A stretch of 64,000 bases of DNA, taken from positions 1-64,000 of the forward strand of contig NZ_WJIB01000016.1 of NCBI RefSeq assembly GCF_019400745.1, given 5' to 3'. Below are positions 57,407 to 64,000 of this stretch, piece by piece; position 1 is the first letter of the stretch, and each line of letters starts with the position of its first letter. Both the position numbers and the translations under genes were made by a program. Under the pieces are notes generated by a model that saw only the letters and a list, made by a program, of their open reading frames with translations, had not been told where the DNA came from and made no database searches. The stretch comes from Cohnella sp. CFH 77786 (GTDB taxonomy: Bacteria; Bacillota; Bacilli; Paenibacillales; Paenibacillaceae).

Positions 57407-58591
57407 TTAAGTTTGCTTCGCGGTCGCCCTTTCGGTGAGCACCGCGGCGATCAGGCCCACGGCCTCGTCGATTTCTTCATGGGTGACCAGCAGGTTCGGC
57501 AGCAGCCGGATGACGTTCGGGCCCGCCGGAACGACCAGCAAACCGCGCTTGTGGAGCTCGGCAATTGCATCGGCGGCGGGGCTGTCGCACAGGATGCCGA
57601 CCAGCAACCCTTTGCCGCGGATATCCGTCACGCCCGGAACGCCGTCCAAGTGCTGGCGGAGCTGCGCGATCAGGTAATCCGCCGCTTCGGCCGCTCTGTC
57701 GGCGACTTTGTCCCGGAGCATCGTTTCGATGGTCGCGGCGACAACGGACATCGCAATCGGCGTTCCGCCGAAAGTCGTCGCATGGGCGCCCGGGGCGAAA
57801 CCGGATACGTACGGTTGTTTGGCGAGCATCGCCCCGACCGGGAACCCGCTGCCGATCCCTTTCGCCAGCGTGAAGATGTCCGGCTCCACGTCGTAGTGCT
57901 GATAGGCGAACAGCTTGCCCGTTCGTCCCATCCCCGTCTGGACTTCGTCGAGGATCAGCAGCAGTCCGTGGCGATCGCAGATTTCGCGGACCTTGAGCAG
58001 GAAATCCTGAGCGACGGGGATAACCCCGCCTTCAGCTTGCACCAGCTCCAGCAAGATCGCGGCCGTCCGCTCGTTCACCGCCGCCTCAAGCGCCGGCACG
58101 TCATGAAGCGGCACGTGCACGAAACCTTCCGGCAGCGGCAGGAAGCCTTCCTTGACCTTATCCTGTCCCGTGGCCGTCAGCGTCGCGAGCGTGCGTCCGT
58201 GGAACGACTGGGTAAACGTGATGACTTCATAACGATTTTCGCCGCGGACCTTCTGATGGTACCGGCGCGCCAGCTTGATCGCGGCTTCGTTCGCTTCGGC
58301 GCCGCTGTTGCAGAAGAAGACGGCGTCCGCGCAGCTGTTGTCGACCAGAAGCCGTGCCGCCCGTTCCGCGTGCGGGGTGGAAAATAAGTTCGATACGTGC
58401 CAAAGCTCGTCAAGCTGCTTCACCAGCGCCTGCTTGACGCTCTCCGGCACATGGCCGAGACTCGTCACGGCGAGGCCGCTCATGAAATCGAGATACTGCT
58501 TGCCTTGGTCATCCCACAGGCGGCTGCCCTTGCCTTTCACCAAGGTGATCGGATAACGGGCGTAAGTGTTAAATAACGCGCTTTCGCTCAT
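57407..58591 (-). CDS. argD: Acetylornithine aminotransferase
   Basis: PLP enzyme that transaminates N-acetylglutamate semialdehyde to N-acetylornithine. It has 394 residues with the class III aminotransferase blocks: NSGAEANEAAIKLAR, SFHGRTLATLTATGQ, LLILDEVQTGMGRTGKLFAY and the PLP-binding lysine in TLAKGIGSGFPVGAM (near residue 250). It is separated from argB by a repeat array of about 380 bp, although both belong to one pathway and strand. Confidence 0.97.
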   Translation of the reverse strand: MSESALFNTYARYPITLVKGKGSRLWDDQGKQYLDFMSGLAVTSLGHVPESVKQALVKQLDELWHVSNLFSTPHAERAARLLVDNSCADAVFFCNSGAEANEAAIKLARRYHQKVRGENRYEVITFTQSFHGRTLATLTATGQDKVKEGFLPLPEGFVHVPLHDVPALEAAVNERTAAILLELVQAEGGVIPVAQDFLLKVREICDRHGLLLILDEVQTGMGRTGKLFAYQHYDVEPDIFTLAKGIGSGFPVGAMLAKQPYVSGFAPGAHATTFGGTPIAMSVVAATIETMLRDKVADRAAEAADYLIAQLRQHLDGVPGVTDIRGKGLLVGILCDSPAADAIAELHKRGLLVVPAGPNVIRLLPNLLVTHEEIDEAVGLIAAVLTERATAKQT

Positions 58592-58674
58592 ACGGATTCA
58601 ACCTCCTTTTTGTAATCGGATCTGCGATAACATTCACCATGAAGGCATTTTTTCGAATGATCTCTACTTCAAAG

Positions 58675-59057
58675 CAGCCGTAGCATCTCCGGAAGACGTT
58701 ATTTCGGCCAAGTCGCGTAACAACGGTGCTGCAGCGTCTCCGGAAGACGTTATTTCGGCCAAGTCGCGTAACAACGGTGCTGCAGCGTCTCCGAAGACGT
58801 TATTTCGGCCAAGTCGCGTAACAACGGTGCTGTAGCGTCTCCGGAAGACGTTATTTCGGCCAAGTCGCGTAACAACGGTGCTGCAGCGTCTCCGGAAGAC
58901 GTTATTCCGGCCAAGTCGCGTAACAACGGTGCTGTTGCGTCTCCGGAAGACGTTATTTCGGCCAAGTCGCGTAACAACGGTGCTGAGCGTCTCCGGAAGA
59001 CGTTATTCCGGCCAAGTCGCGTAACAACGGTGCTGCAGCGTCTCCGGAAGACGTTAA
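58675..59057. repeat. Tandem array of eight 50/51-bp hairpin repeats inside the arg cluster (array D)
   Basis: GGAAGACGTTATTTCGGCCA units start at 58691, 58742, 58792, 58843, 58894, 58945, 58995 and 59046, a period of 50-51. The rest of the unit is AGTCGCGTAACAACGGTGCT and GCAGCGTCTCC. GCGTCT-CCGG-AAGACG is a hairpin directly before TTATTTCGG, the same design as arrays A-C. It fills the gap between argB and argD. Because 51 is divisible by three, 17-residue periodic open frames appear on both strands; I regard them as accidental. Confidence 0.97.
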
Positions 59058-59082
59058 TCACGCTGTCAGCCGAACACTCCCG

Positions 59083-59871
59083 TTACCCTCTTACGATCCG
59101 CGTCCCCAGTCCGCCCTCGCGGACCGCGCGGCTGAGCACGCGCTCCGCCGCCCCGTCCACGATCAGCACTTCCCGCACGTTGCCGTGCAGGCAGCTCATC
59201 GCGGCGCGGACTTTGGGGATCATGCCGCCGTAGATTTCTCCGCTCGCGATCATGTCTTCGATCTCCGCGAACGTGACTTGCGGCAGCACGGCTTTCTCTC
59301 CGTTCACCGTCCGCATGATGCCCGGAACATCCGTCACCACGATCATCGTATCGACGCCGAGATGCGAAGCCACGGCGCCCGCCGCGGTATCGGCGTTGAT
59401 GTTGTAGCGCTGGCCGGCCGCGTCGATTCCGATCGGCGCAATGACCGGGATGTAACCGATCGCCATGATGCCTTCGATCAGCGCGGCATTCACGCCGGTC
59501 ACGTCCCCGACGAGTCCGACCTCCGCATGGTTCGCCACCGGTTTCGCTTCGATCAACCTGCCGTCGGTGCCGGACAGCCCGAGCGACCGGGCGCCGTTCT
59601 GCTGCAGCTTGCGGACGATCTCCTTGTTGATTCGGCCCGCCAGCACCATCTCCACGACGTTGAGCGTCGATTCATCGGTTACGCGGAGCCCGTTCACGAA
59701 CCGGCTCTCGATGCCGAGCTTGCCGAGCGTCTCATTGATGGCCGGTCCGCCGCCGTGCACGATGACGGGACGGATGCCGCCCTCCTGCAATTCCCGCAAA
59801 TCCCGGAAAAAAGCGCCGGGAAGCGCCGCAAGCGTGCTCCCCCCGCATTTCATCACGAACGTGTTCGTCAT
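59083..59871 (-). CDS. argB: Acetylglutamate kinase
   Basis: Phosphorylates N-acetylglutamate. It has 262 residues of the amino-acid kinase fold: FVMKCGGSTLA at the N-terminus (catalytic Lys), IVHGGGPAINETL, GLSGTDGRLIEAKPV and YNINADTAAGAVASHLGVDT. It is short and lacks the N-terminal helix and the arginine-site C-terminal sequence typical of arginine-inhibited kinases, so feedback inhibition may act elsewhere (for example on ArgJ). It starts 15 bp after the argJ stop. Confidence 0.97.
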   Translation of the reverse strand: MTNTFVMKCGGSTLAALPGAFFRDLRELQEGGIRPVIVHGGGPAINETLGKLGIESRFVNGLRVTDESTLNVVEMVLAGRINKEIVRKLQQNGARSLGLSGTDGRLIEAKPVANHAEVGLVGDVTGVNAALIEGIMAIGYIPVIAPIGIDAAGQRYNINADTAAGAVASHLGVDTMIVVTDVPGIMRTVNGEKAVLPQVTFAEIEDMIASGEIYGGMIPKVRAAMSCLHGNVREVLIVDGAAERVLSRAVREGGLGTRIVRG

Positions 59872-59886
59872 CGCCTTATATTCCCC

Positions 59887-61122
59887 TTAGGTCCGATACG
59901 CGGCATTGATCCGCACGTAGTCGTACGTCAGATCGCAGCCCCAGGCCGTCGCCCGTCCGTCTCCCATATGGAGCTCGACGGAAATGACCACCGTATCGCC
60001 TTTCAAATATTCGAGCGCAGCCGCTTCGTCGAACGGCACCGGACGGGACTGCTCCAGCGTCAGGATGTCCCCGAGCCGGATGTCCACCGTCGCCACGTTC
60101 ACCGGCACTCCCGCGCGTCCGACGGCGGCAATGATCCGCCCCCAGTTCGCGTCCGCGCCGAAGACCGCCGACTTCACGAGGCTGGAGCCGATAATCGTCT
60201 TCGCGATCGCGCGCGCGGCCTCGTCGCTCTCCGCGCCGGCGACGACCGTCTCGATCAGCTTCGTGGCGCCTTCCCCGTCGCGGGCGATCGCTTTCGCCAG
60301 CTCCGCGCAGACGTGCCGCAGTCCCGCCTTGAACGCTTCGAAATCCGGATGCTCGCGCGTGATCTCGTTATGCTCCGCGAGCCCGCTGGCCATGACGACC
60401 AGCATGTCGTTCGTGCTCGTATCGCCGTCGACCGTGATCATGTTGAACGTGACGTCCGTCACCTCGCGCAGCAGATCCTGCAGCAGCCACGAGGAAATGA
60501 CGGCGTCCGTCGTCACGAAGCCCAGCATCGTCGCCATGTTCGGATGGATCATGCCGGAGCCTTTGGCCGCACCCGCGATCGTCACCGTACGGCCGTCCAC
60601 GTTCACCTGCACGCAGGAGGTCTTCTTGACCAGATCGGTCGTGAGGATCGCCTGGCAGAAATCGTCCGACCCCTGCGCGTCGCTTCGGAGCCGCCCCGGC
60701 AGCTTGTCGATCCCGGTCCTCACGCGGTCCATTTTCAGCAGCTCGCCGATGACGCCCGTGGACGCGACCGCGACGAGGTCCTTGCGGATGCCCAGCGCTT
60801 CCGCGACCCTCGCCTGCATCTCCCGGGCGTCGGCCTCGCCTTGCTCGCCCGTGCAGGCGTTGGCGTTGCCGCTGTTCACGAGCACGGCGCGCAGCATCCC
60901 GCCGCTGGCTCCGAGGCTCTCCCGGGTGACGCCGAGCGGCGCCGCCTGGAACAGATTCGTCGTATAGACCGCAGCAGCCGCCGCGTCGACCTCGCACCAA
61001 ATCGCGCCCAGATCGTGACGCTCCGTTTTCTTCAATCCGCAATGAAGGCCGCCGGCCTTAAAGCCCTTGGGAAGCGTGACGCCGCCGTCCGGGACGATTT
61101 CGAATGCTGGCTCTTTCCCCAT
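59887..61122 (-). CDS. argJ: Bifunctional ornithine acetyltransferase / N-acetylglutamate synthase
   Basis: Recycles the acetyl group from N-acetylornithine to glutamate and can also start the pathway with acetyl-CoA, which explains the absence of argA. It has 411 residues. The self-cleavage site HPNMATMLGF has the nucleophile Thr198, so the protein should split into alpha and beta chains. The oxyanion-hole block STGVIGELL and the C-terminal DLTYDYVRINAAYRT are conserved. It lies 32 bp after argC. Whether it truly has both activities cannot be told by eye. Confidence 0.96.
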   Translation of the reverse strand: MGKEPAFEIVPDGGVTLPKGFKAGGLHCGLKKTERHDLGAIWCEVDAAAAAVYTTNLFQAAPLGVTRESLGASGGMLRAVLVNSGNANACTGEQGEADAREMQARVAEALGIRKDLVAVASTGVIGELLKMDRVRTGIDKLPGRLRSDAQGSDDFCQAILTTDLVKKTSCVQVNVDGRTVTIAGAAKGSGMIHPNMATMLGFVTTDAVISSWLLQDLLREVTDVTFNMITVDGDTSTNDMLVVMASGLAEHNEITREHPDFEAFKAGLRHVCAELAKAIARDGEGATKLIETVVAGAESDEAARAIAKTIIGSSLVKSAVFGADANWGRIIAAVGRAGVPVNVATVDIRLGDILTLEQSRPVPFDEAAALEYLKGDTVVISVELHMGDGRATAWGCDLTYDYVRINAAYRT

Positions 61123-61154
61123 ATCGATCGTCAGGTCCTCTCAAAATAAAATGG

Positions 61155-62210
61155 TTACGGATAAGCCGGCGTGAAGCGCAGTCCGAGCGTTTCGTCCCAG
61201 CCCATCGACAGGTTCAGGTTCTGGATCGCCTGGCCGGCCGCGCCTTTGACCAGGTTGTCGGTGACCGATACGATCGTGATCCGCTTCGTCCGGGGATCCG
61301 CGGAAAATCCGATGTCGCAGTAGTTCGAACCCCAAACTTCCTTCGTCGCCGGCAACTGCCCCTCGGGACGGATCCTTACGAACGGGCGGCCTTCGTAAAA
61401 TTCTCGGTACAGCTTCACGAAATCGGCGTTCGAGCTGAACGATCCCGTCAAGGCGGCGTAACTCGTGCACATGATGCCCCTCGTCATCGGGACGAGATGC
61501 GGCGTAAACGTCAAGGTGACGGGCCGGCCCGCGGCGCGGGACAGCGTTTGCTCGATTTCCGGCGTGTGCTGGTGGCTGTTCACCTTGTACGCTTTGAAGT
61601 TCTCGTTGATTTCGGAAAAATGGTTGCCGAGGCTTAAGCCCCGTCCCGCGCCGGAAACGCCCGATTTGGCGTCGATGATGATGCTGTCCGGATCGATCCA
61701 GCCCGCCTGAACGGCCGGATACAACGCGAGCGAAGCCGTCGTGGCGTAACAGCCGGGATTGGAAATAAAAGGATGATCCGCGACTTCCGCGCCGAATACT
61801 TCGCACAATCCGTACACCGCCCGGTCGACGTCCGTTTGGGGAGCCGGCTCGTGTTTGTACCAGGTCCGGTACGATTCCACGTTCTTCAGGCGGAAATCCC
61901 CGGACAAATCGATGACCTTAAGACCCGCCGCCAGAAACTCGGGCGCGAGCTTCATGCTGACGCCGTGGGGCGTAGCCAGGAACACGACGTCCGCCTTGCT
62001 CCGGATCGATTCCGCGTCGATGCCGTCCAGCAGGTCGGTCCGGATTTCGGTCAAATGAGGATAACCTTCGGCGATCGGCGCCCCCGCGCTCGAGGACGAG
62101 ATGACGGAGGTTACGGTCACGTTCGGATGGGATTGCAGCAGACGAATGAGTTCAACGCCGCCGTAGCCGGTCGAGCCGACGATGGCCGCACGAATATGGA
62201 TGTCGTTCAC
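61155..62210 (-). CDS. argC: N-acetyl-gamma-glutamyl-phosphate reductase
   Basis: NADPH-dependent reduction of N-acetylglutamyl phosphate to the semialdehyde. I place the start at GTG 62210 (GGGGGG 6 nt upstream), giving 351 residues beginning NDIHIRAAIVGSTGYGGVEL, the normal N-terminus; the longer frame to 62267 has no such signal. The active-site Cys154 is in SNPGCYATTAS, and the family block SGVSGAGRGLSLGNHFSEIN is intact. First gene of argCJBDFGH, behind an ArgR-type control region. Confidence 0.97.
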   Translation of the reverse strand: MNDIHIRAAIVGSTGYGGVELIRLLQSHPNVTVTSVISSSSAGAPIAEGYPHLTEIRTDLLDGIDAESIRSKADVVFLATPHGVSMKLAPEFLAAGLKVIDLSGDFRLKNVESYRTWYKHEPAPQTDVDRAVYGLCEVFGAEVADHPFISNPGCYATTASLALYPAVQAGWIDPDSIIIDAKSGVSGAGRGLSLGNHFSEINENFKAYKVNSHQHTPEIEQTLSRAAGRPVTLTFTPHLVPMTRGIMCTSYAALTGSFSSNADFVKLYREFYEGRPFVRIRPEGQLPATKEVWGSNYCDIGFSADPRTKRITIVSVTDNLVKGAAGQAIQNLNLSMGWDETLGLRFTPAYP

Positions 62211-62313
62211 GATTAACCCCCCATGTATAAAAGCGGTACCCGCATACGCTCTGGAACCGATGTACAAACATTCTCATTGTACCGAATACGAGCCTTGAAA
62301 TAAAGCGAAAATC

Positions 62314-62331
62314 GGGGGCTGCCCGCCCCCT
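62314..62331 (-). promoter_or_regulatory. GC-rich hairpin in the argC leader
   Basis: On the minus strand GGGGGC-GGGCA-GCCCCC is followed by GATTTTCGCTTTATTTC. It sits about 10-25 nt downstream of the predicted argC transcription start. It may terminate read-through from the yitT-like gene, act as an attenuator, or both. The T-rich tail is imperfect. Confidence 0.5.
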
Positions 62332-62340
62332 TCGAGAATA

Positions 62341-62375
62341 TGCATTATTATACACTCAATGTATTATTTATTCAA
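62341..62375 (-). promoter_or_regulatory. argC promoter overlapped by two tandem ARG boxes
   Basis: On the minus strand -35 TTGAAT (62370-62375), 17-bp spacer, -10 TATAAT (62347-62352). Two ARG-box-like sites, TGAATAAATAATACA (62360-62374 complement) and TGTATAATAATGCA (62341-62354 complement), fit the ArgR/AhrC consensus TGAATWWWWATTCA with a few mismatches. They are about 20 bp apart centre to centre, the spacing needed for one ArgR hexamer. Arginine-dependent repression of the whole cluster is expected. The -35 lies inside the 3' end of the yitT-like gene. Confidence 0.85.
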
Positions 62376-63335
62376 TGGGTCGTATTGAAATCCTTCGCCC
62401 AGCACTTCCGCCGTGTTGCTGATGATGACGAACGCGTTCGGATCCGCGTCCTTGACGAGCGCTTTGAGCTTCGCGACCTCGTTCTGGCCGACAACGGCCA
62501 GCAGCACGGGCCGCGTCTGGCCGGTATATCCTCCCTCACCATGCAGTCGTGTGAGTCCCCGGTCCAAATCGTGCAGGATCGCTTGGGACACCCTGTCCGG
62601 CTCGTTCGAGATGATGAATGCGGCTTTGGAGGTCTGGAAGCCCGTCTGCACGACGTCGATCGTTTTGCTCGTCACGAACAGTCCGATTAAGGCATAAAGC
62701 GCGTTTTCCGGCGAGATCAGGATACCCGCGGCCACGATCACGAGCGCGTCGAAGACCGCGATGGCAAGTCCGAGGCGCATTCCGGTATACCGCTGAAGAA
62801 TATGGGCCGCAATGCTCAGCCCGCCGGTGGATCCGCGCCCCCGGAACACCAGGCCGATTCCGATGCCGACGCCCAAGCCGCCGTAAACCGCGGAGAGCAG
62901 CGGATCGTGCGTCGGCGTTTCCATCCGCGAGGTCAACAGGACGAACAGCGGCAACAGGACCGACCCGAGCGCGGTCTTCAACCCATACCCCCGGCCGAAC
63001 ACGAGCAACCCCGCTGCAAAGAGCGGAATGTTCAGCACCCATTGCGTGTAGGCAGGGGGAATCGAGAGCAGCTGGTCCATCAATACCGAGATGCCCGACA
63101 CGCCTCCCGACGCGATCCGGTTCGGAAGCAGGAACAGGTTGAAGCTGACGGCCACGACGAACGAGCCGATCAGCAATAGCAAATAAGAGCCGGCTTCCCG
63201 CATCCGGGGCGAGATTCGGACGCTGCGCCTGCGGCGTTCGCTTCCTTTGGGCTTGCGAGGGGGGTGATTCGCTTTCGTAGGCTCCACGTGATGAGGCCCG
63301 TCCTCTCTCCTGGCATTTATCGGCTCGTTACGCAT
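62364..63335 (-). CDS. YitT family membrane protein (DUF161 + DUF2179)
   Basis: 323 residues. A long basic N-terminal tail (about 45 residues, KPKGSERRRRSVR) is followed by five or six membrane helices with the family blocks VAVSFNLFLLPNRIASGGVS, GGLGVGIGIGLVFRGRGSTG and GGLSIAAHILQRYTGM, and a cytoplasmic DUF2179 domain (VVGQNEVAKLKALVKDADPN, IISNTAEVLGEGF). Relatives are widespread in Bacillales; the transport substrate is unknown to me. Its 3' end overlaps the argC promoter by a few bases, so its transcription could interfere with arg expression. Confidence 0.92.
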   Translation of the reverse strand: MRNEPINARREDGPHHVEPTKANHPPRKPKGSERRRRSVRISPRMREAGSYLLLLIGSFVVAVSFNLFLLPNRIASGGVSGISVLMDQLLSIPPAYTQWVLNIPLFAAGLLVFGRGYGLKTALGSVLLPLFVLLTSRMETPTHDPLLSAVYGGLGVGIGIGLVFRGRGSTGGLSIAAHILQRYTGMRLGLAIAVFDALVIVAAGILISPENALYALIGLFVTSKTIDVVQTGFQTSKAAFIISNEPDRVSQAILHDLDRGLTRLHGEGGYTGQTRPVLLAVVGQNEVAKLKALVKDADPNAFVIISNTAEVLGEGFQYDPLNK

Positions 63336-63368
63336 GGGCGGCGAATCCGCCCAACGGGTTGCCGCATG

Positions 63369-63399
63369 GAAAAGGTTCCTACACTTGCGTGCAGGAACC
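63369..63399 (-). terminator. Rho-independent terminator of prfB
   Basis: On the minus strand GGTTCCT (63393-63399) pairs with AGGAACC (63374-63380), with a GCACGCAAGTGT loop that can pair further, followed by TTTTCC. It lies 24 bp after the stop codon. Confidence 0.85.
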
Positions 63400-63422
63400 G
63401 ATCGCTTGTCGCTTATGAAGCT

Positions 63423-64000
63423 TTATTGAACGTCCCGCTTGATCTGGCTGCGCAGGTACCCGTCGATGAACGCGTCCAGGTCCCCGTCCATGACGGCGCC
63501 GACGTTGCCGGTCTCGACGGACGTGCGGTGATCCTTCACCATGCTGTAGGGATGGAACACATAAGACCGGATTTGGCTGCCCCAGGCGATGTCCTTCTGC
63601 TCGCCGCGGATGGCGGCCAGCTCCTCCTGCTGCTTCTGGATCTCCAGCTCGTACAGCTTGGACTGCAGCATTTTCATCGCTCGTTCGCGGTTGGAAATCT
63701 GGGAGCGTTCCGTCTGGCACGCCACGACGATGCCCGTCGGGATGTGCGTCAGCCGGACGGCCGAATCCGTCTTGTTGATATGCTGGCCGCCCGCCCCGCT
63801 GGAACGGTACGTGTCGACCCGCAGGTCTTCGGTTCGGATTTCGATCTGCACGTCGTCCGGGATTTCCGGCACGACGTCGCAAGAGACGAACGAGGTATGC
63901 CGGCGGCCCGATGCGTCGAACGGCGAAATCCGCACGAGGCGGTGTACGCCTTTCTCGGCTTTCAGGTAGCCGTAAGCGTTGTGGCCTTTGATCATGATCG
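63423..64000 (-). CDS. prfB: Peptide chain release factor 2, 3' part (partial)
   Basis: Releases finished proteins at UGA and UAA codons. About 192 C-terminal residues are in the window; the gene continues past the right edge, so the usual +1 frameshift site near its start cannot be examined. Present are [20 protein letters not shown], the catalytic GGQ ([20 protein letters not shown]), and the C-terminal helical tail ([20 protein letters not shown]), which distinguishes RF2 from RF1. The SPF-type stop-codon recognition motif lies upstream of the visible part. Confidence 0.96.
   Translation of the reverse strand, partial: IMIKGHNAYGYLKAEKGVHRLVRISPFDASGRRHTSFVSCDVVPEIPDDVQIEIRTEDLRVDTYRSSGAGGQHINKTDSAVRLTHIPTGIVVACQTERSQISNRERAMKMLQSKLYELEIQKQQEELAAIRGEQKDIAWGSQIRSYVFHPYSMVKDHRTSVETGNVGAVMDGDLDAFIDGYLRSQIKRDVQ

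Noticed and set aside
58566-59061. Repeat-protein genes (17-residue repeats containing SPEDVISAKSRNNG on the plus strand and a similar frame on the minus strand)
   Set aside because: They arise because the 51-bp period is divisible by three. Copies of 50 bp break the frame, neither has a ribosome site, and the other arrays with the same design are non-coding.

Overview
The window is chromosomal DNA from a high-GC member of the Bacillota, most likely family Paenibacillaceae (Paenibacillus/Cohnella-like). This is judged from the 5' end of a 16S rRNA gene on the minus strand at the left edge and from the gene order pcrB-pcrA-ligA, ftsE-ftsX-M23-ctpB-minJ, uvrA/uvrB, sdpR-sdpI and a single argCJBDFGH cluster. 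Shine-Dalgarno sequences are strong and TTG/GTG starts are frequent. Most genes are on the minus strand. No prophage, transposase or CRISPR array was found; the mobile flavour comes from short intergenic repeat arrays and several decayed genes.

Layout. 1-1.1 kb: 16S 5' end, leader and probable rrn promoter. 1.2-9.3 kb: a PQQ-propeller lipoprotein, then ligA, pcrA and pcrB. 9.4-10.3 kb: seventeen 50-bp repeats. 10.4-12.6 kb: galU and a UDP-glucose dehydrogenase homologue that lacks the family's catalytic Cys and Asn. 13-19 kb: U32 peptidase, two secreted proteins (stalk/PsbP-like and HtrA-like) and a small membrane protein. 19.4-22.3 kb (plus): nitrite/sulfite reductase, a second 50-bp array, and a His-rich secreted protein coupled to a 53-residue protein. 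22.4-25.4 kb: DUF817 membrane protein and an AAA-LuxR regulator. 25.5-27.7 kb (plus): ilvB-ilvN. 27.8-38.9 kb: lipoprotein, uvrA, lhr, uvrB; uvrA and uvrB share the same promoter/LexA-box layout. 39.0-39.2 kb: a 28-residue holin-like toxin with a candidate antisense RNA. 39.3-39.9 kb: wreck of an SPFH/zinc-ribbon locus. 40.1-41.1 kb: sdpR-sdpI behind a perfect palindromic operator. 41.5-47.6 kb: cell-division and cell-wall cluster. 47.7-49.6 kb: repeats and broken genes. 49.6-52.6 kb: XRE-cupin regulator and a three-gene Gfo/Idh-cupin-isomerase operon with palindromic operators. 52.7-53.3 kb: two more gene fragments. 53.6-62.4 kb: the complete arginine operon, with tandem ARG boxes over its promoter and a 50-bp repeat array between argB and argD. 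62.4-64 kb: a YitT-type membrane protein and the 3' part of prfB.

The most unusual feature is a set of at least four, probably five, separate intergenic arrays that all have a period of about 50 bp. Their units differ but share one design: a short hairpin (AGTG-N9-CANT type), followed in four of the five arrays by ATTTCG. They lie between genes at 3.9, 9.4, 21.1, 40.0 and 58.7 kb, the last one inside the arginine operon. Together with the nested hairpin at 41.3 kb, the type I toxin locus and the catalytically degenerate dehydrogenase, these are the best candidates for something not yet described.
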